Shown: positions 53,089 through 62,512 of the stretch, piece by piece
Numbering within the stretch: position 1 is the first letter of the stretch
Layout: each line of letters starts with the position of its first letter
DNA from: Roseomonas gilardii
GTDB taxonomy: Bacteria > Pseudomonadota > Alphaproteobacteria > Acetobacterales > Acetobacteraceae
Assembly: GCF_001941945.1 (NCBI RefSeq)
Contig: NZ_CP015583.1
Span: 2,177,501-2,241,500 of the forward strand
Reading direction: 5' to 3'
DNA length: 64,000 nucleotides
Position numbers and translations under genes: made by a program
The notes under the pieces: model-generated
What the model was told of the DNA's origin: nothing
The model's input: only the letters and a program-made list of their open reading frames with translations
Databases searched by the model: none

Positions 53089-54123
53089 TCAGCCCGCCGG
53101 GATGCCGCCGGCCACGGGCCGCGCGCCCGCCGGCAGCAGGCCCGCCGCCAGGATCTCCGCCGCCACCCGGCCGCTCTCGTCCAGCGGGGCGCGGGCGAAG
53201 GGTTCGGGGAAGGCATCGAAGGGGCGCGCCTGCCCTGCCTCGTAGAGACTGCGGTGCAGGGCCGCGTGGCGCGGCGCCGCCGAGGGATCGAGGCCCGGCA
53301 TGGCCACGAAGACCGGTGCGGCGACGGCCAGGGCCTCGGACAGCATGGAGACGCTGTCGCCCGTCACCACCACCGCATCCGCCCAGGCCAGGAAGCCCGC
53401 GAAGGGGTTCGGCCCGGCATCGCCCCAGCGGAAGAGCCGTCCCGGGCTTCCGCCCAGATGCCGCGCCACGGCCTCGGCGGCGGCCTCCCCCGTGCGCCGG
53501 CTGGTGGTCGCCATGACGCTGCCGGACCCGGCGGCGACGCGTGCGGCGAGCTCCCCGGCGGCGGCGGGGTCCATCCCCTCCCCCCGGATGGGGCCGCCGA
53601 TCAGCAGCGCGGTCCGGGGCCGGGGCAGTTCCGCCAGCGCCGCCCATTCCGCCCGCGCCGCAGCCAGCCGTGCCGGCGAGAGGCGGTGCGTGGCGCCCAG
53701 GACCGGCAGGATGTTGGGCGGCAATGGCGGCGTCTTCCCGGCGAGGTCGTGCTGCCCCAGCACCAGACGGTCGAAACCCCCGATACCGAAGTCCCAGATA
53801 CCGAAGCCCGGGCGCATGCAATGGACCGTCCGCGCCCCGCGCCGCCCGAGCCAGAGCGCCGCCGGGGCGGAGCGGCGCCCGGCGGAGATCACCAGTGCCG
53901 GCGCGCCCTGGCGCAGTTCCGCCCGCACCGGCGGCGTGAGCCCGGCCAGGGTCGGCCAGGGCCAGGGGATGCGCGCCAGCGGGCTCCAGGCGAGCGGGAT
54001 GCTGCGGAAGGGCTCGCCTAGTCGCTCTTCCAGCCGCTCCGCGATGCCCAGGGCCTGGGCGGCCGTGCCGGCGCGGGGGTCGGCCAGCACCCAGATGCGG
54101 GCCCCCGCCCTGCGATCGGTCAT
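53089..54123 (-). CDS. Mitochondrial-fission ELM1-like protein (PF06258 family)
   Basis: A 344-residue protein of the ELM1-like family. The pattern begins IWVLADPRAGTAAQALGIAERL, with later ALVISAGRRSAPAALWL, LLIGGPIRGEGMD and ADAVVVTGDSVSMLSEAL, which recalls GT-B glycosyltransferases. Bacterial members are often near LPS genes, but no activity is proven. It lies 51 nt from the divergent pyrE. Confidence 0.82.
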   Translation of the reverse strand: MTDRRAGARIWVLADPRAGTAAQALGIAERLEERLGEPFRSIPLAWSPLARIPWPWPTLAGLTPPVRAELRQGAPALVISAGRRSAPAALWLGRRGARTVHCMRPGFGIWDFGIGGFDRLVLGQHDLAGKTPPLPPNILPVLGATHRLSPARLAAARAEWAALAELPRPRTALLIGGPIRGEGMDPAAAGELAARVAAGSGSVMATTSRRTGEAAAEAVARHLGGSPGRLFRWGDAGPNPFAGFLAWADAVVVTGDSVSMLSEALAVAAPVFVAMPGLDPSAAPRHAALHRSLYEAGQARPFDAFPEPFARAPLDESGRVAAEILAAGLLPAGARPVAGGIPAG

Positions 54124-54174
54124 GGACGGGACACGGCGCGGAGGCTAACCCACGCCAGATCAGGAGAACCACGC

Positions 54175-54906
54175 ATGACTGCCCGACACGCCTCTGACTG
54201 GGACCGCGATGCCGCGCTGACCACCGCGCGCATCCTCTTGGAGATCAAGGCGGTCAACTTCCGGCCCGAGGAGCCTTACACCTTCACCTCCGGCTGGAAG
54301 AGCCCCGTCTATATCGATTGCCGCCGCATCATCTACTTCCCCCGCGCCCGCCAGAAGATCTGCGAGCTGGCGGTGGAGAAGATCGGCCGCCACATCGGCT
54401 ACGAGACCATCGAGGCCGTGGTGGGCGGCGAGACCGCCGGCATTCCCTATGCCGCCTGGATCGCCGACCGGATGATGGCGCCCATGGCCTATGTGCGGAA
54501 GAAGCCCAAGGGCTTCGGCCGCAACGCCCAGATCGAGGGCGACGTGCCCGAGGGCAAGCGGACGCTGCTGGTCGAGGATCTGACCACGGATGGCGGCTCC
54601 AAGATCCGCTTCACCCAGGCGCTGCGCGACGCGGGCGCGATCTGCGACCACACCTTCGTCGTCTTCTTCTACGGCGTCTTCCCCGGCGCCTTCGACACGA
54701 TGAAGGAGATGAACCTCAGCCTGCACCACCTCGCCACCTGGTGGGACGTGCTGGAGGTCTGCCGCGAGCGCCCCTATTTCGAGGAAAGCGCGCTGCGCGA
54801 GGTCCGCAAGTTCCTGGAGGACCCGGTGAGCTGGTCCGGCGCGCATGGCGGCGTGAGCAGCGCCGAGGAAGCCAAGGCGCTGATGAAGGCCAAGACCGCG
54901 GGCTGA
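54175..54906 (+). CDS. pyrE: Orotate phosphoribosyltransferase
   Basis: A 243-residue enzyme that converts orotate and PRPP to OMP in pyrimidine biosynthesis. The PRPP motif is TLLVEDLTTDGGSK (near residue 130), with FTSGWKSPVYIDCR near 38 and GETAGIPYA near 84. It is longer than E. coli PyrE (213), as in a distinct alphaproteobacterial subgroup. The start ATG lies after GGAGAAC. No pyrF follows. Confidence 0.92.
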   Translation: MTARHASDWDRDAALTTARILLEIKAVNFRPEEPYTFTSGWKSPVYIDCRRIIYFPRARQKICELAVEKIGRHIGYETIEAVVGGETAGIPYAAWIADRMMAPMAYVRKKPKGFGRNAQIEGDVPEGKRTLLVEDLTTDGGSKIRFTQALRDAGAICDHTFVVFFYGVFPGAFDTMKEMNLSLHHLATWWDVLEVCRERPYFEESALREVRKFLEDPVSWSGAHGGVSSAEEAKALMKAKTAG

Positions 54907-55078
54907 GTCTCCCCGGGGCGGCGCCCGCCTGGCACCCACATCCGGCGCGGTGCCGCCCCCTTCGCTGCCCTCTCTGGCGGCCCCTCGTCCCCTGCCCCGG
55001 CCAGCGGGGCGAGTTCCAAAACCGGCCGCCTTGTGTTGGAGTCCGCGGAGCGCACCGGAAGCAGGGAGCCGACACCCC

Positions 55079-56815
55079 TTGGGTCAGGACCACGCAGAGC
55101 CACCGACACGCCCCGCCGCCCTCCGCGCGGGCCGCCGTTCCCTTCTGCGCGCCTCGCTGTTCTCGCCGGCCCTCGCCCCCTGGCTTGCCCTGGCCGGGCG
55201 GGCCCGGGCGCAGGGGGCGCGCGACAGCCTGACCATCGGCATCACCCAGTACCCCTCCACCCTGCACCCGAACATCGAGAGCATGATGGCCAAGGCCTAT
55301 GCGCTCGGCTTCGCGCACCGGCCGCTCACCGCCTATGGGCCGGACTGGAAGCTCCAGGCCCTGGGCTGCGAGACCCTGCCCAGCCTGGAGAACGGCCTCG
55401 CGGCGATGGAGACTACGCCCGGGGGCAAGCCCGGGATGCGCGTCACCTGGCGGTTGCGGGAGGGCTGGCGCTGGGGCGATGGCACGCCCGTCACGGCGGA
55501 GGATTTCCGCTTCGCCTGGGAGGCCGGGCGCAGCTTCGAGACGGGCTTCGGTGGGGCCGAGTTCTACCGCAGCGCCTATGAGTTCCTGTCTCCCGACCCG
55601 CGCACCGTGACGCTGCGCCTGGACAAGCCGTCCTTCGACTATGCCTCGGCCGGGGGGTTCGTGCCGCTGCCCGCCCATCTCGAACGGGCGCGCTGGGAGG
55701 CCGACAAGCGCAACTACCGCTCCCGCACCCTCTACGACACCGAAAGCACGAATCCCGGCCTCTGGTGCGGCCCCTACCGCGTCAATGCCGTGCAGCCGGG
55801 CAGCGGCCTGACGCTGGAGCGCAACGAGCACTGGGACGGCCCCGCCCCCGCCCCCGCCTTCCGGCGGATCGTGCTGCGCGCGGTCGAGAACACCGCCGCG
55901 CTGGAGGCCCAGCTCCTGGCCGGGCAGATCGACATGGTGCCGGGGGAGATGGGCTTCCCGCTGGAACAGGCCCTGGCGCTGGAGAAGCGCGCCGGGGACC
56001 GCTTCCGGCTCTTCACCCGCCCCGGCCTGGTCTGGGAGCATATCGACCTGCGGCTCGACAACCCGGCGCTGGCGGACCGGCGGGTGCGGCAGGCCCTGCT
56101 CTGCGGCATGGACCGGGCCCGCATCGCGCAGACCCTCTATGGCGGGAGGCAACCCCTGGCGCGCAGCGGCGTGCATCCGGACGATCCGATGTACAGCCCC
56201 GACACGCCCGACTGGCCCTTCGACCCGAAGCGTGCCCAGGCGCTGCTGGATGAGGCGGGCTGGCGGCCCGGACCCGGCGGCATCCGCGTCCATGCGGGGG
56301 GCGAGCGGCTGAGCCTGGAGTTCAACACCACCGCCGGCAACCGCGCGCGGGAGCAGGTGCAGCAGATCATCCAGGGCATGTGGAAGGCGATCGGCGCCGA
56401 GGCCCGCATCCGCAACGAGCCGCCGCGCGTGCTGTTCGGCGAGACCCTGTCGCAGCGCCGCTTCACCGGCGCCGCGCTCTTCGCCTGGGTCAGCAGCCCG
56501 GAAAACGTGCCCCGCAGCACGCTGCATTCCGACGAGATCCCCACCGCCGAGCGGAACTGGTCGGGGCAGAACTATCCGGGTTTCCGGAATGCGGAGACGG
56601 ACGCGCTGCTGGAGGCGCTGCCGCAGGAGCTGGACCCCGCGAAGCGCCGGCCGCTCTGGGCGCGGCTGCAGGCCATCACCGCCACGGAACTGCCCGCCCT
56701 GCCGCTCTGGCACCGCGCCGAGGCGCATGTCTGGCCGCTCTGGCTCTCGGGGGTGCAGCCGACCGGGCACCTGAACCCGTCCTCGCTCTGGGTCACCGAC
56801 TGGAAGAGCGGCTGA
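55079..56815 (+). CDS. ABC transporter substrate-binding protein, peptide/nickel type (family 5)
   Basis: A periplasmic binding protein of about 578 residues with a Tat-like signal (AGRRSLLRASLFSPALAPWLALAGRARAQ region). Family 5 signatures include LTIGITQYPSTLHPNIE, WRLREGWRWGDGTPVTAEDF and DMVPGEMGFPLEQA. There is no ATG near the signal; TTG 55079, with GGGAG about 11 nt upstream, is the best start. It is the first gene of a unit with two permeases that has no ATPase gene. Confidence 0.84.
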   Translation: MGQDHAEPPTRPAALRAGRRSLLRASLFSPALAPWLALAGRARAQGARDSLTIGITQYPSTLHPNIESMMAKAYALGFAHRPLTAYGPDWKLQALGCETLPSLENGLAAMETTPGGKPGMRVTWRLREGWRWGDGTPVTAEDFRFAWEAGRSFETGFGGAEFYRSAYEFLSPDPRTVTLRLDKPSFDYASAGGFVPLPAHLERARWEADKRNYRSRTLYDTESTNPGLWCGPYRVNAVQPGSGLTLERNEHWDGPAPAPAFRRIVLRAVENTAALEAQLLAGQIDMVPGEMGFPLEQALALEKRAGDRFRLFTRPGLVWEHIDLRLDNPALADRRVRQALLCGMDRARIAQTLYGGRQPLARSGVHPDDPMYSPDTPDWPFDPKRAQALLDEAGWRPGPGGIRVHAGGERLSLEFNTTAGNRAREQVQQIIQGMWKAIGAEARIRNEPPRVLFGETLSQRRFTGAALFAWVSSPENVPRSTLHSDEIPTAERNWSGQNYPGFRNAETDALLEALPQELDPAKRRPLWARLQAITATELPALPLWHRAEAHVWPLWLSGVQPTGHLNPSSLWVTDWKSG

Positions 56816-56819
56816 CCCC

Positions 56820-57767
56820 GTGCTGCGGCTGATCGGCTGGCGCCTGCCGCAGATGGCGCTGTCGCTGGCGTTGCTTTCCCTGCTCGCCTGGCTGGCGATC
56901 GGGCTGATGCCGGGCGATCCGGTCTCGCTCGCCGCGCTGAACGACCCGCACCTCACCGCCGCGGACGTGGCGCGGCTGCGGGCGCTGCACGGGCTCGACC
57001 AGCCGCTGCTGCTGCGCTGGTGGGCCTGGGCGCAAGCGGTGCTACGGGGCGAGTTCGGCTATTCCCGGCTCTATGCCCGTCCGGCGGCGCAGATCCTGCT
57101 GCCGGCCCTGCGCGCGACGCTGGAGCTGCTCGGCGCCGCGCTGCTGCTTTCGGCCGGGCTCGGCGTGGCCATGGGGGTGCTGGCGGCGCTGCGCCCGCGC
57201 CTCGCCCCGGCGGTCGAGGCGGTGGCGATCCTCGGCCAGTCCGTGCCGGTCTTCTGGTTCGCCATCCTGGCCATCCTGCTCTTCGCGGTGCGGCTGGGCT
57301 GGCTGCCGGCGGGCGGCACGGCGGAGGCGGGCTGGCCGGCGGAATGGCGCTTCCTGCTGCTGCCGGTGGTGACGCTGGCCTTCCATGGCCTTGCCGCCTA
57401 TGCGCGGCACACGGCGGCGGCGATGCGCGGCGTGCTGGGGCAGAACTTCATCCTCGCGGCGCGGGCGCGCGGGGCAGGCGGGGCGCGCATCGCCTGGACC
57501 CATGCCTTCCCCAATGCCGCCATCCCCGTGCTCGCCATCGCGGCGGTGGATGTCGGGGCGCTGGTCTCCGGCGCGCTGGTGACGGAGACGGTCTTCGCCC
57601 GGCCCGGCATGGGGAAGCTGCTCTACGACGCGGTGATGGGCAACGACTACAACCTCGCCCTTCTCGCCCTGCTGCTGGTGGCGCTGGTGACCATGCTGGC
57701 GACGCTGGGGGCCGACCTGCTGCAACAGGCGCTGGACCCGCGCCTGCGCGGGGAGGAGCCGCGATGA
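56820..57767 (+). CDS. ABC transporter permease, DppB/OppB type
   Basis: A 315-residue membrane protein with about six helices. N-terminal LLAWLAIGLMPGDPVSLA fits DppB. The EAA-type cytoplasmic loop ARARGAGGARIAWTHAFPNAAIPV is where the ATPase would bind, and TETVFARPGMGKLLYDAV is typical of this group. GTG 56820 lies 4 nt after the binding-protein stop. Its stop overlaps the next permease (ATGA). Confidence 0.9.
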   Translation: MLRLIGWRLPQMALSLALLSLLAWLAIGLMPGDPVSLAALNDPHLTAADVARLRALHGLDQPLLLRWWAWAQAVLRGEFGYSRLYARPAAQILLPALRATLELLGAALLLSAGLGVAMGVLAALRPRLAPAVEAVAILGQSVPVFWFAILAILLFAVRLGWLPAGGTAEAGWPAEWRFLLLPVVTLAFHGLAAYARHTAAAMRGVLGQNFILAARARGAGGARIAWTHAFPNAAIPVLAIAAVDVGALVSGALVTETVFARPGMGKLLYDAVMGNDYNLALLALLLVALVTMLATLGADLLQQALDPRLRGEEPR

Positions 57768-58585
57768 TCCGCTTCCGCCTGGGCCTCGCGCTGCTCGCGG
57801 CATTGCTCCTGCTGGCCCTGCTCGCCGGGGCGATCGGCCATGCCCTAGGCCTCGATCCGGAGGCGCAGGATCTCCTCGCCCGCTTCGCGCCGCCCTCCGC
57901 GGACCACCCGCTCGGCACCGACGAGCTGGGGCGCGACCTGCTGGCGCGCCTGCTGGCCGGGGCGCGGGTCTCGCTGGCCGCCGGACTGGCCACGGCCCTG
58001 CTCGCCACGGCGCTGGGCACGGGGATCGGCCTGCTGGCCGCCTGGCGCGGCGGCTGGCTGGACGCGCTGCTGATGCGCCTCGCCGACGGGCTGCTGGCCC
58101 TGCCGGCCCTGCCGCTGCTGGTGCTGCTGGCGGCCATGGATACCAGCGCCATCGGCCTGCCGCGCGGCGAGACGGCAGCGGACGTTACGCGGATCGTGCT
58201 GATCCTCTCGGCTTTCGGCTGGGTCGGCGTGGCGCGGCTGGTACGGGCCGCCGCGCGCTCCGTCCTGGCGCGGGACTGGGTGCGGGCCGCGCGGGCCCTG
58301 GGGGCGGGCGAGGCGCGGGTGCTGTTCCGGCATGTGCTGCCGAGCCTCGCGCCCTCCATCGCCGTGGCGGCCTCGCTCACCGCCGCCGGGGCGATCCTGG
58401 CGGAAAGCACCCTCTCCTTCCTGGGCCTCGGCATCCAGCCGCCGGCCCCGTCCTGGGGCAACATGCTGGCCAATGCGCAGGACTTGGTGCTCTCCGCGCC
58501 GGAGGTCGCCATCTGGCCGGGCCTCGCGATCATGCTGGCGGTGGCGGGCTGCACCCTGCTGGCGGACGGGGTCCGCCGGCGCTGA
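57764..58585 (+). CDS. ABC transporter permease, DppC/OppC type
   Basis: A 273-residue membrane protein with about six helices and the DppC signature HPLGTDELGRDLLARLLAGARVSL (near residue 47), the EAA-type loop RAARALGAGEARVLFRHVLPSLAPS, and ESTLSFLGLGIQPPAPSWGNML. Its ATG overlaps the dppB-like stop by ATGA. No ATP-binding gene follows; a glutamine amidotransferase gene is next. Confidence 0.9.
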   Translation: MIRFRLGLALLAALLLLALLAGAIGHALGLDPEAQDLLARFAPPSADHPLGTDELGRDLLARLLAGARVSLAAGLATALLATALGTGIGLLAAWRGGWLDALLMRLADGLLALPALPLLVLLAAMDTSAIGLPRGETAADVTRIVLILSAFGWVGVARLVRAAARSVLARDWVRAARALGAGEARVLFRHVLPSLAPSIAVAASLTAAGAILAESTLSFLGLGIQPPAPSWGNMLANAQDLVLSAPEVAIWPGLAIMLAVAGCTLLADGVRRR

Positions 58586-58696
58586 GCCAGCCGGGAGAAC
58601 GTGGCAATCCGATCGGAATGACGTGGAGGAAACTTTTTCTGCCACATTGATCGGGTTTAGAACGGCCTTGCCCTGAAACCGCCAAAGGCCCCGATC

Positions 58697-59485
58697 GTGT
58701 GCCGATTCCTTGCCTATCATGGTGAGCCCATTCTCATGGACACGCTGGTGGCGACGCCCTGCCACTCGCTGATCCACCAGTCCCTGCATGCTTCCGAATG
58801 CAAGACGGAAACGAATGGCGACGGCTTCGGGCTGGGCTGGTACGGGGAGCGGGAGGTGCCGGGCCTGTACCGCGAGCTGCGGCCCGCCTGGTCGGACGAG
58901 AACCTGCTCTCCATCGCCTCGCAGGTCCGCTCGCGCCTCTTCTTCGCCCATGTGCGGGCGGCGACCGGCACGGCCACGACCCGGGCCAACTGCCACCCCT
59001 ATACGCATGGCCGCTGGCTCTTCATGCACAACGGCCAGATCGGCGGCTGGAGCACGATCCGCCGCCGGGTGGAGGCGCTGATCCCCGATGAGCTCTACAC
59101 CGCCCGGGGCGGCACCTCGGATAGCGAGGCGCTGTTCCTGGCCGCCCTCGCCGCCGGCATGGAGGACGATCCGGTCGGCGCGGTGATGCGGACGTTGCAC
59201 CGGGTACGCGGGTTGATGGACGAGGCGGGGATCGGGGCGCCGCTGCGCTTCACCGCCGCGCTGTCGGATGGGCGCAGCCTCTGGGCCTTCCGCTGGGCCT
59301 GCGACGCGCAGCCACCCTCGCTCTATTTCCGCCACACGCCGAGCGGGCTCGTGCTGGTGTCCGAACCGATCGACGAGGACCGGGCAAACTGGCAGGAGGT
59401 GCCGCGCGGGCATGCGCTGGTGCTGCATCCGGACGCGGCGCCGGCCATCCAGTCCCTGGAACCGGCGATGGCGCGCGCGGCCTGA
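58697..59485 (+). CDS. Class II glutamine amidotransferase (YafJ-like)
   Basis: A 262-residue N-terminal nucleophile hydrolase. The nucleophile is Cys2 (after GTG start: MCRFLAYHGEP), with the GATase II patterns NGDGFGLGWYG, FFAHVRAATGTATTRANCHPYTHG and FMHNGQIGG. The reaction releases ammonia from glutamine or acts on gamma-glutamyl compounds; EgtC-like roles exist, but no ergothioneine genes are near. The 111-nt gap to the left is A+T-richer and may hold its promoter. Confidence 0.87.
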   Translation: MCRFLAYHGEPILMDTLVATPCHSLIHQSLHASECKTETNGDGFGLGWYGEREVPGLYRELRPAWSDENLLSIASQVRSRLFFAHVRAATGTATTRANCHPYTHGRWLFMHNGQIGGWSTIRRRVEALIPDELYTARGGTSDSEALFLAALAAGMEDDPVGAVMRTLHRVRGLMDEAGIGAPLRFTAALSDGRSLWAFRWACDAQPPSLYFRHTPSGLVLVSEPIDEDRANWQEVPRGHALVLHPDAAPAIQSLEPAMARAA

Positions 59486-59535
59486 CGGCGGGGTGGGAGG
59501 CGGGCGATGCCGCGCCTCCATCTTGCGATCCTTAC

Positions 59536-59552
59536 TTGCGAATGCATCGCAA
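59536..59552 (+). promoter_or_regulatory. Fur-like palindrome TTGCGAATGCATCGCAA
   Basis: TTGCGA and TCGCAA arms are exact inverted repeats around 5 nt, in an A+T-rich gap 80 nt before the 77-residue gene. It matches the site at 47716-47732 at 14 of 17 positions or close to it. Confidence 0.5.
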
Positions 59553-59631
59553 TATCGAATAACCTGCGGATGTTCCTTCCCGGCCTATGCCGGGTCGCGC
59601 CGGACCCCCTTCGAGGCACGGAATTGCCGCC

Positions 59632-59865
59632 ATGACCTGCTACCGTTCGATCGGCCTCACCGAACTCGTCGCCCTGATGGCCTCCCACCGCTCCGTCGAG
59701 GCGGGACAGTCGCCCCGCCCGGGCGAGCTCGACCCGGAGGAGTTCCAGCGGATCACGGCCTATCTGCACAACGGCACGCGACTGCCCGCACCGCCCGGTT
59801 TCCGGCCCGGTGGCCAGGGCGGATCGCGCTTCCGCACGGCCGCGGAACGCTACAGCCGGGTCTGA
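59632..59865 (+). CDS. Small hypothetical protein
   Basis: A 77-residue protein (MTCYRSIGLTELVALM to AERYSRV). Basic, Pro/Gly-rich in its second half, no signal peptide, no known family. Weak ribosome site. It lies between the glutamine amidotransferase and the molybdoenzyme gene and has a Fur-like palindrome 80 nt upstream, as does the small gene at 47444-47692. Confidence 0.6.
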   Translation: MTCYRSIGLTELVALMASHRSVEAGQSPRPGELDPEEFQRITAYLHNGTRLPAPPGFRPGGQGGSRFRTAAERYSRV

Positions 59866-59947
59866 TCCGGCGGCGCGCCGGGACCGCGTCAGCCGGAAGA
59901 CGCCATGTCTTCCGCGCCGGGCTTCATGAAACGCGGGCGGAGGGCCG

Positions 59948-62251
59948 CTACTCCGCCGCTTCCAGCACCGGCGGCGGCACATGCACCCGGATTTCCGGCA
60001 GGGCGCCGGTCCAGGCCTCCACCTGCACCAGGCAGGACTGCGCCGCGCAGCCCTGGCCAAGCCGGGAGGTGCCGACATCCTGCGTCAGCACATTGGCATT
60101 GCCATGGACGCAGAGCGTCTCGCCGCCGATCTCCTGCGGGTCCCACCAGGCGCCGGTGGCCAGGGCGACCACGCCGGGGCGGATCTCCCCGCTTAGCCGC
60201 AGCCCGGCCAGCACGGCGCCGCGCGCGTTGAAGACCCGCACCACCGCCCCGTCATCGAGGCCGCGCGCCGCCGCATCCGCCGGGTGCATCAGCATCGGCT
60301 CCCGGCCCTGGATCTTGCTCGCCAGCGAGACGCGTCCGTCATCCATCTGCCCGTGCAGCCGCGTCGCCGGCTGGTAGGACAGCAGGTGCAGCGGAAAGCG
60401 TTCCGCCAGCGGCGCGCCCAGCCATTCGCGCGGCTCCCGCCAGACCGGGTGGCCCGGGATCTCCTCGTAGCCGAAGCGGGAGATGGTCTCGGAGAAGAGC
60501 TCCACCTTGCCGGAGGGCGTGTTCAGCGGGTGCGCCGCCGGATCGCGGGCGAAGCCGTCGAAGATCGTGTAGCCCTCGTTGGGCGGCGGGATCTCGACAT
60601 GCCCCTCGGCCCAGAAGCGGTCGAAATCCGGCACCGCCACGCCGAAATGCGCGCAGGAGCGCTGCCACTGGCCGTAGAGGTGCCGCAACCAGGCCTCCTC
60701 GTCCCGCCCCTGGGTGAAGCGGTCGCGGAAGCCCAGTTCCTCCGCCATGTCGGCCAGCATGTCGTGGTCGTTGCGCGCCTGCCCCTGCGGCGGGATGGCC
60801 CGGTGCATGGCCCGCACGAAGCGGTCGGCGGAGGAGGAGCCGATGTCGTTCCGTTCCAGCGTCGTGGTGGCGGGCAGCACGATGTCGGCCATGCGCGCCG
60901 GGGCGGTCCACCAGGGTTCCTGCACGACCACCGTCTCCGCCCGGTTCCAGGCGCGGCGGAAGCGGTTCAGGTCCTGGTGGTGGTGGAAGGGATTGCCGCC
61001 GGCCCACCAGATCATGCGGATCTCCGGCAGGGTGATGTCGCGTCCGTTGTAGGACAGCACCTCGCCCGGCCGCTCCAGCAGCTCCACGACGCGGGAGACG
61101 GGGATGGAGGGGCCGGCGTTGCGCGTGGCCGGCAGGTTCACGCTGGGCAGGCGGCGGCGCGGCGTGCCCATGCCGTTCATCGAGCCGTAGCCGAAGACGA
61201 CTCCCCGGCCCGGCTCGCCGATCCCGCCCAGGGCGCTGGCCAGGGCGACCAGCGCCCACCAGGGCTGCTCGCCATGCTCGGCGCGCTGGAGCGACCAGGT
61301 GGCGGTGATCATCGTGGCGTTCCCGGCAGCCTCGCGCGCCAGGCGGCGGATGGCCTCGGCCGGGACCTCGCAGAGCGGCGCGGCCCAGTCGGGGCTCTTC
61401 GCCACGCCATCCGCCTCGCCCAGCACATAGGCGCGCAGCCGCTCCCAGCCCACGGTGCAGCGGCCGAGGAAGTCCCGGTCCTCCCGTCCCTCGGCGATCA
61501 GCACGTGCAGCAGGGCGAAGACCAGCGCGGCGTCGCTGTTGGGGCGGATGGGCACCCATTCCGCGCCGAGGAACTCCGCGCAATCCCCGCGGAAGGGGGA
61601 GATGTTGACGAAGCGGACCCCGGCCGCGGCAGCGCGGCGCATCTGGGCCGCGTAGTCGTGGCTGCCGGCGCCGCCCGCCGTGACCAGCCCGTTCTTCAAG
61701 GGCAGGCCACCGAAGCAGAGCATCAGCCGCGTGTGGCGCGCGATGGTGTCCCAGTCCGTGACCGGCCCTTGCAGCACGTCGTTGGTGCCCAGGACATGCG
61801 GCATCAGGGTCATGCCCGCGCCGTAGGAATAGTTCGTCACCTGCGAGGTGAAGCCGCCGCCCAGGCCAAGGAAGCGGTGCAGCTGCGAGCGCGCATGGTG
61901 GAAGCGCCCGGCCGAACTCCAGCCATAGGAGCCGCCGAGGATGGCGGCATCGCCCGCTTCCGCCCGCACCCGCCGCGTTTCCTCCGCCGCGAGGCGGATG
62001 GCGCGGTCCCAGGACACCGGCACGAAGCGGTCGCGCCCGCGCTCCGACCCCGCGCGCTCGCCGCGCAGCCAGCCCTCCCGGATATGGGGGCGGTCGATGC
62101 GGCTGCGGGCATGCACCGCGTCGGGGATGCTGGCCAGCAACGCCCCCGGCGCCGCGTCGCGCGCGAAGGGCCGCGCCTCGCGCAGCCGCCCCTCCTCCGC
62201 CACCGCGTCGAAGGCTCCCCAATGCGCGCTGTGCGGGTGGATGCGACTCAT
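59948..62251 (-). CDS. Molybdopterin oxidoreductase, BisC/TorA (DMSO reductase type III) family
   Basis: A 767-residue enzyme binding the bis-MGD molybdenum cofactor. There is no N-terminal Cys cluster motif and no signal peptide, as expected for cytosolic BisC-like reductases of S- or N-oxides (biotin or methionine sulfoxide). The segment GGSYGWSSAGRFHHARSQL includes the Ser (near residue 108) that ligates Mo in DMSO reductase. Cofactor-binding segments follow to the C-terminus (GNANVLTQDVGTSRLGQG). The ATG is at 62251. No electron-transfer partner is nearby. Confidence 0.88.
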   Translation of the reverse strand: MSRIHPHSAHWGAFDAVAEEGRLREARPFARDAAPGALLASIPDAVHARSRIDRPHIREGWLRGERAGSERGRDRFVPVSWDRAIRLAAEETRRVRAEAGDAAILGGSYGWSSAGRFHHARSQLHRFLGLGGGFTSQVTNYSYGAGMTLMPHVLGTNDVLQGPVTDWDTIARHTRLMLCFGGLPLKNGLVTAGGAGSHDYAAQMRRAAAAGVRFVNISPFRGDCAEFLGAEWVPIRPNSDAALVFALLHVLIAEGREDRDFLGRCTVGWERLRAYVLGEADGVAKSPDWAAPLCEVPAEAIRRLAREAAGNATMITATWSLQRAEHGEQPWWALVALASALGGIGEPGRGVVFGYGSMNGMGTPRRRLPSVNLPATRNAGPSIPVSRVVELLERPGEVLSYNGRDITLPEIRMIWWAGGNPFHHHQDLNRFRRAWNRAETVVVQEPWWTAPARMADIVLPATTTLERNDIGSSSADRFVRAMHRAIPPQGQARNDHDMLADMAEELGFRDRFTQGRDEEAWLRHLYGQWQRSCAHFGVAVPDFDRFWAEGHVEIPPPNEGYTIFDGFARDPAAHPLNTPSGKVELFSETISRFGYEEIPGHPVWREPREWLGAPLAERFPLHLLSYQPATRLHGQMDDGRVSLASKIQGREPMLMHPADAAARGLDDGAVVRVFNARGAVLAGLRLSGEIRPGVVALATGAWWDPQEIGGETLCVHGNANVLTQDVGTSRLGQGCAAQSCLVQVEAWTGALPEIRVHVPPPVLEAAE

Positions 62252-62512
62252 GGCGGGGCTCTCATGGCTGTCGTATTGCGGCGCGGCATGCCCCGCCATG
62301 CCGTGTGTGCCACAGCCCGATCGTGGCGTGGAGGCGGATCATGCCGTGGATGGGCCTCGTGACGGCATATCGTGCCTCGGGATGGCCGGGTTGGCGGCGG
62401 TCCGTGCGGATCATGGGCCCAGGCGCGGAATCATGGGCCTTCCCCCCTGGGCGCCCGCGCGGATACGGGCCTAGGATGCCACCTTCCGATCCAGCAGAAG
62501 GGCGCCTCCGAC

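Noticed and set aside
51047-54172. A 1041-codon minus-strand frame across the MgtC and Bug genes, and a similar 1409-codon plus-strand frame at 21937-26166
   Set aside because: High G+C opens long frames. Both are low-complexity, Arg/Ala/Pro/Gly-rich, lack motifs and overlap several recognised genes.
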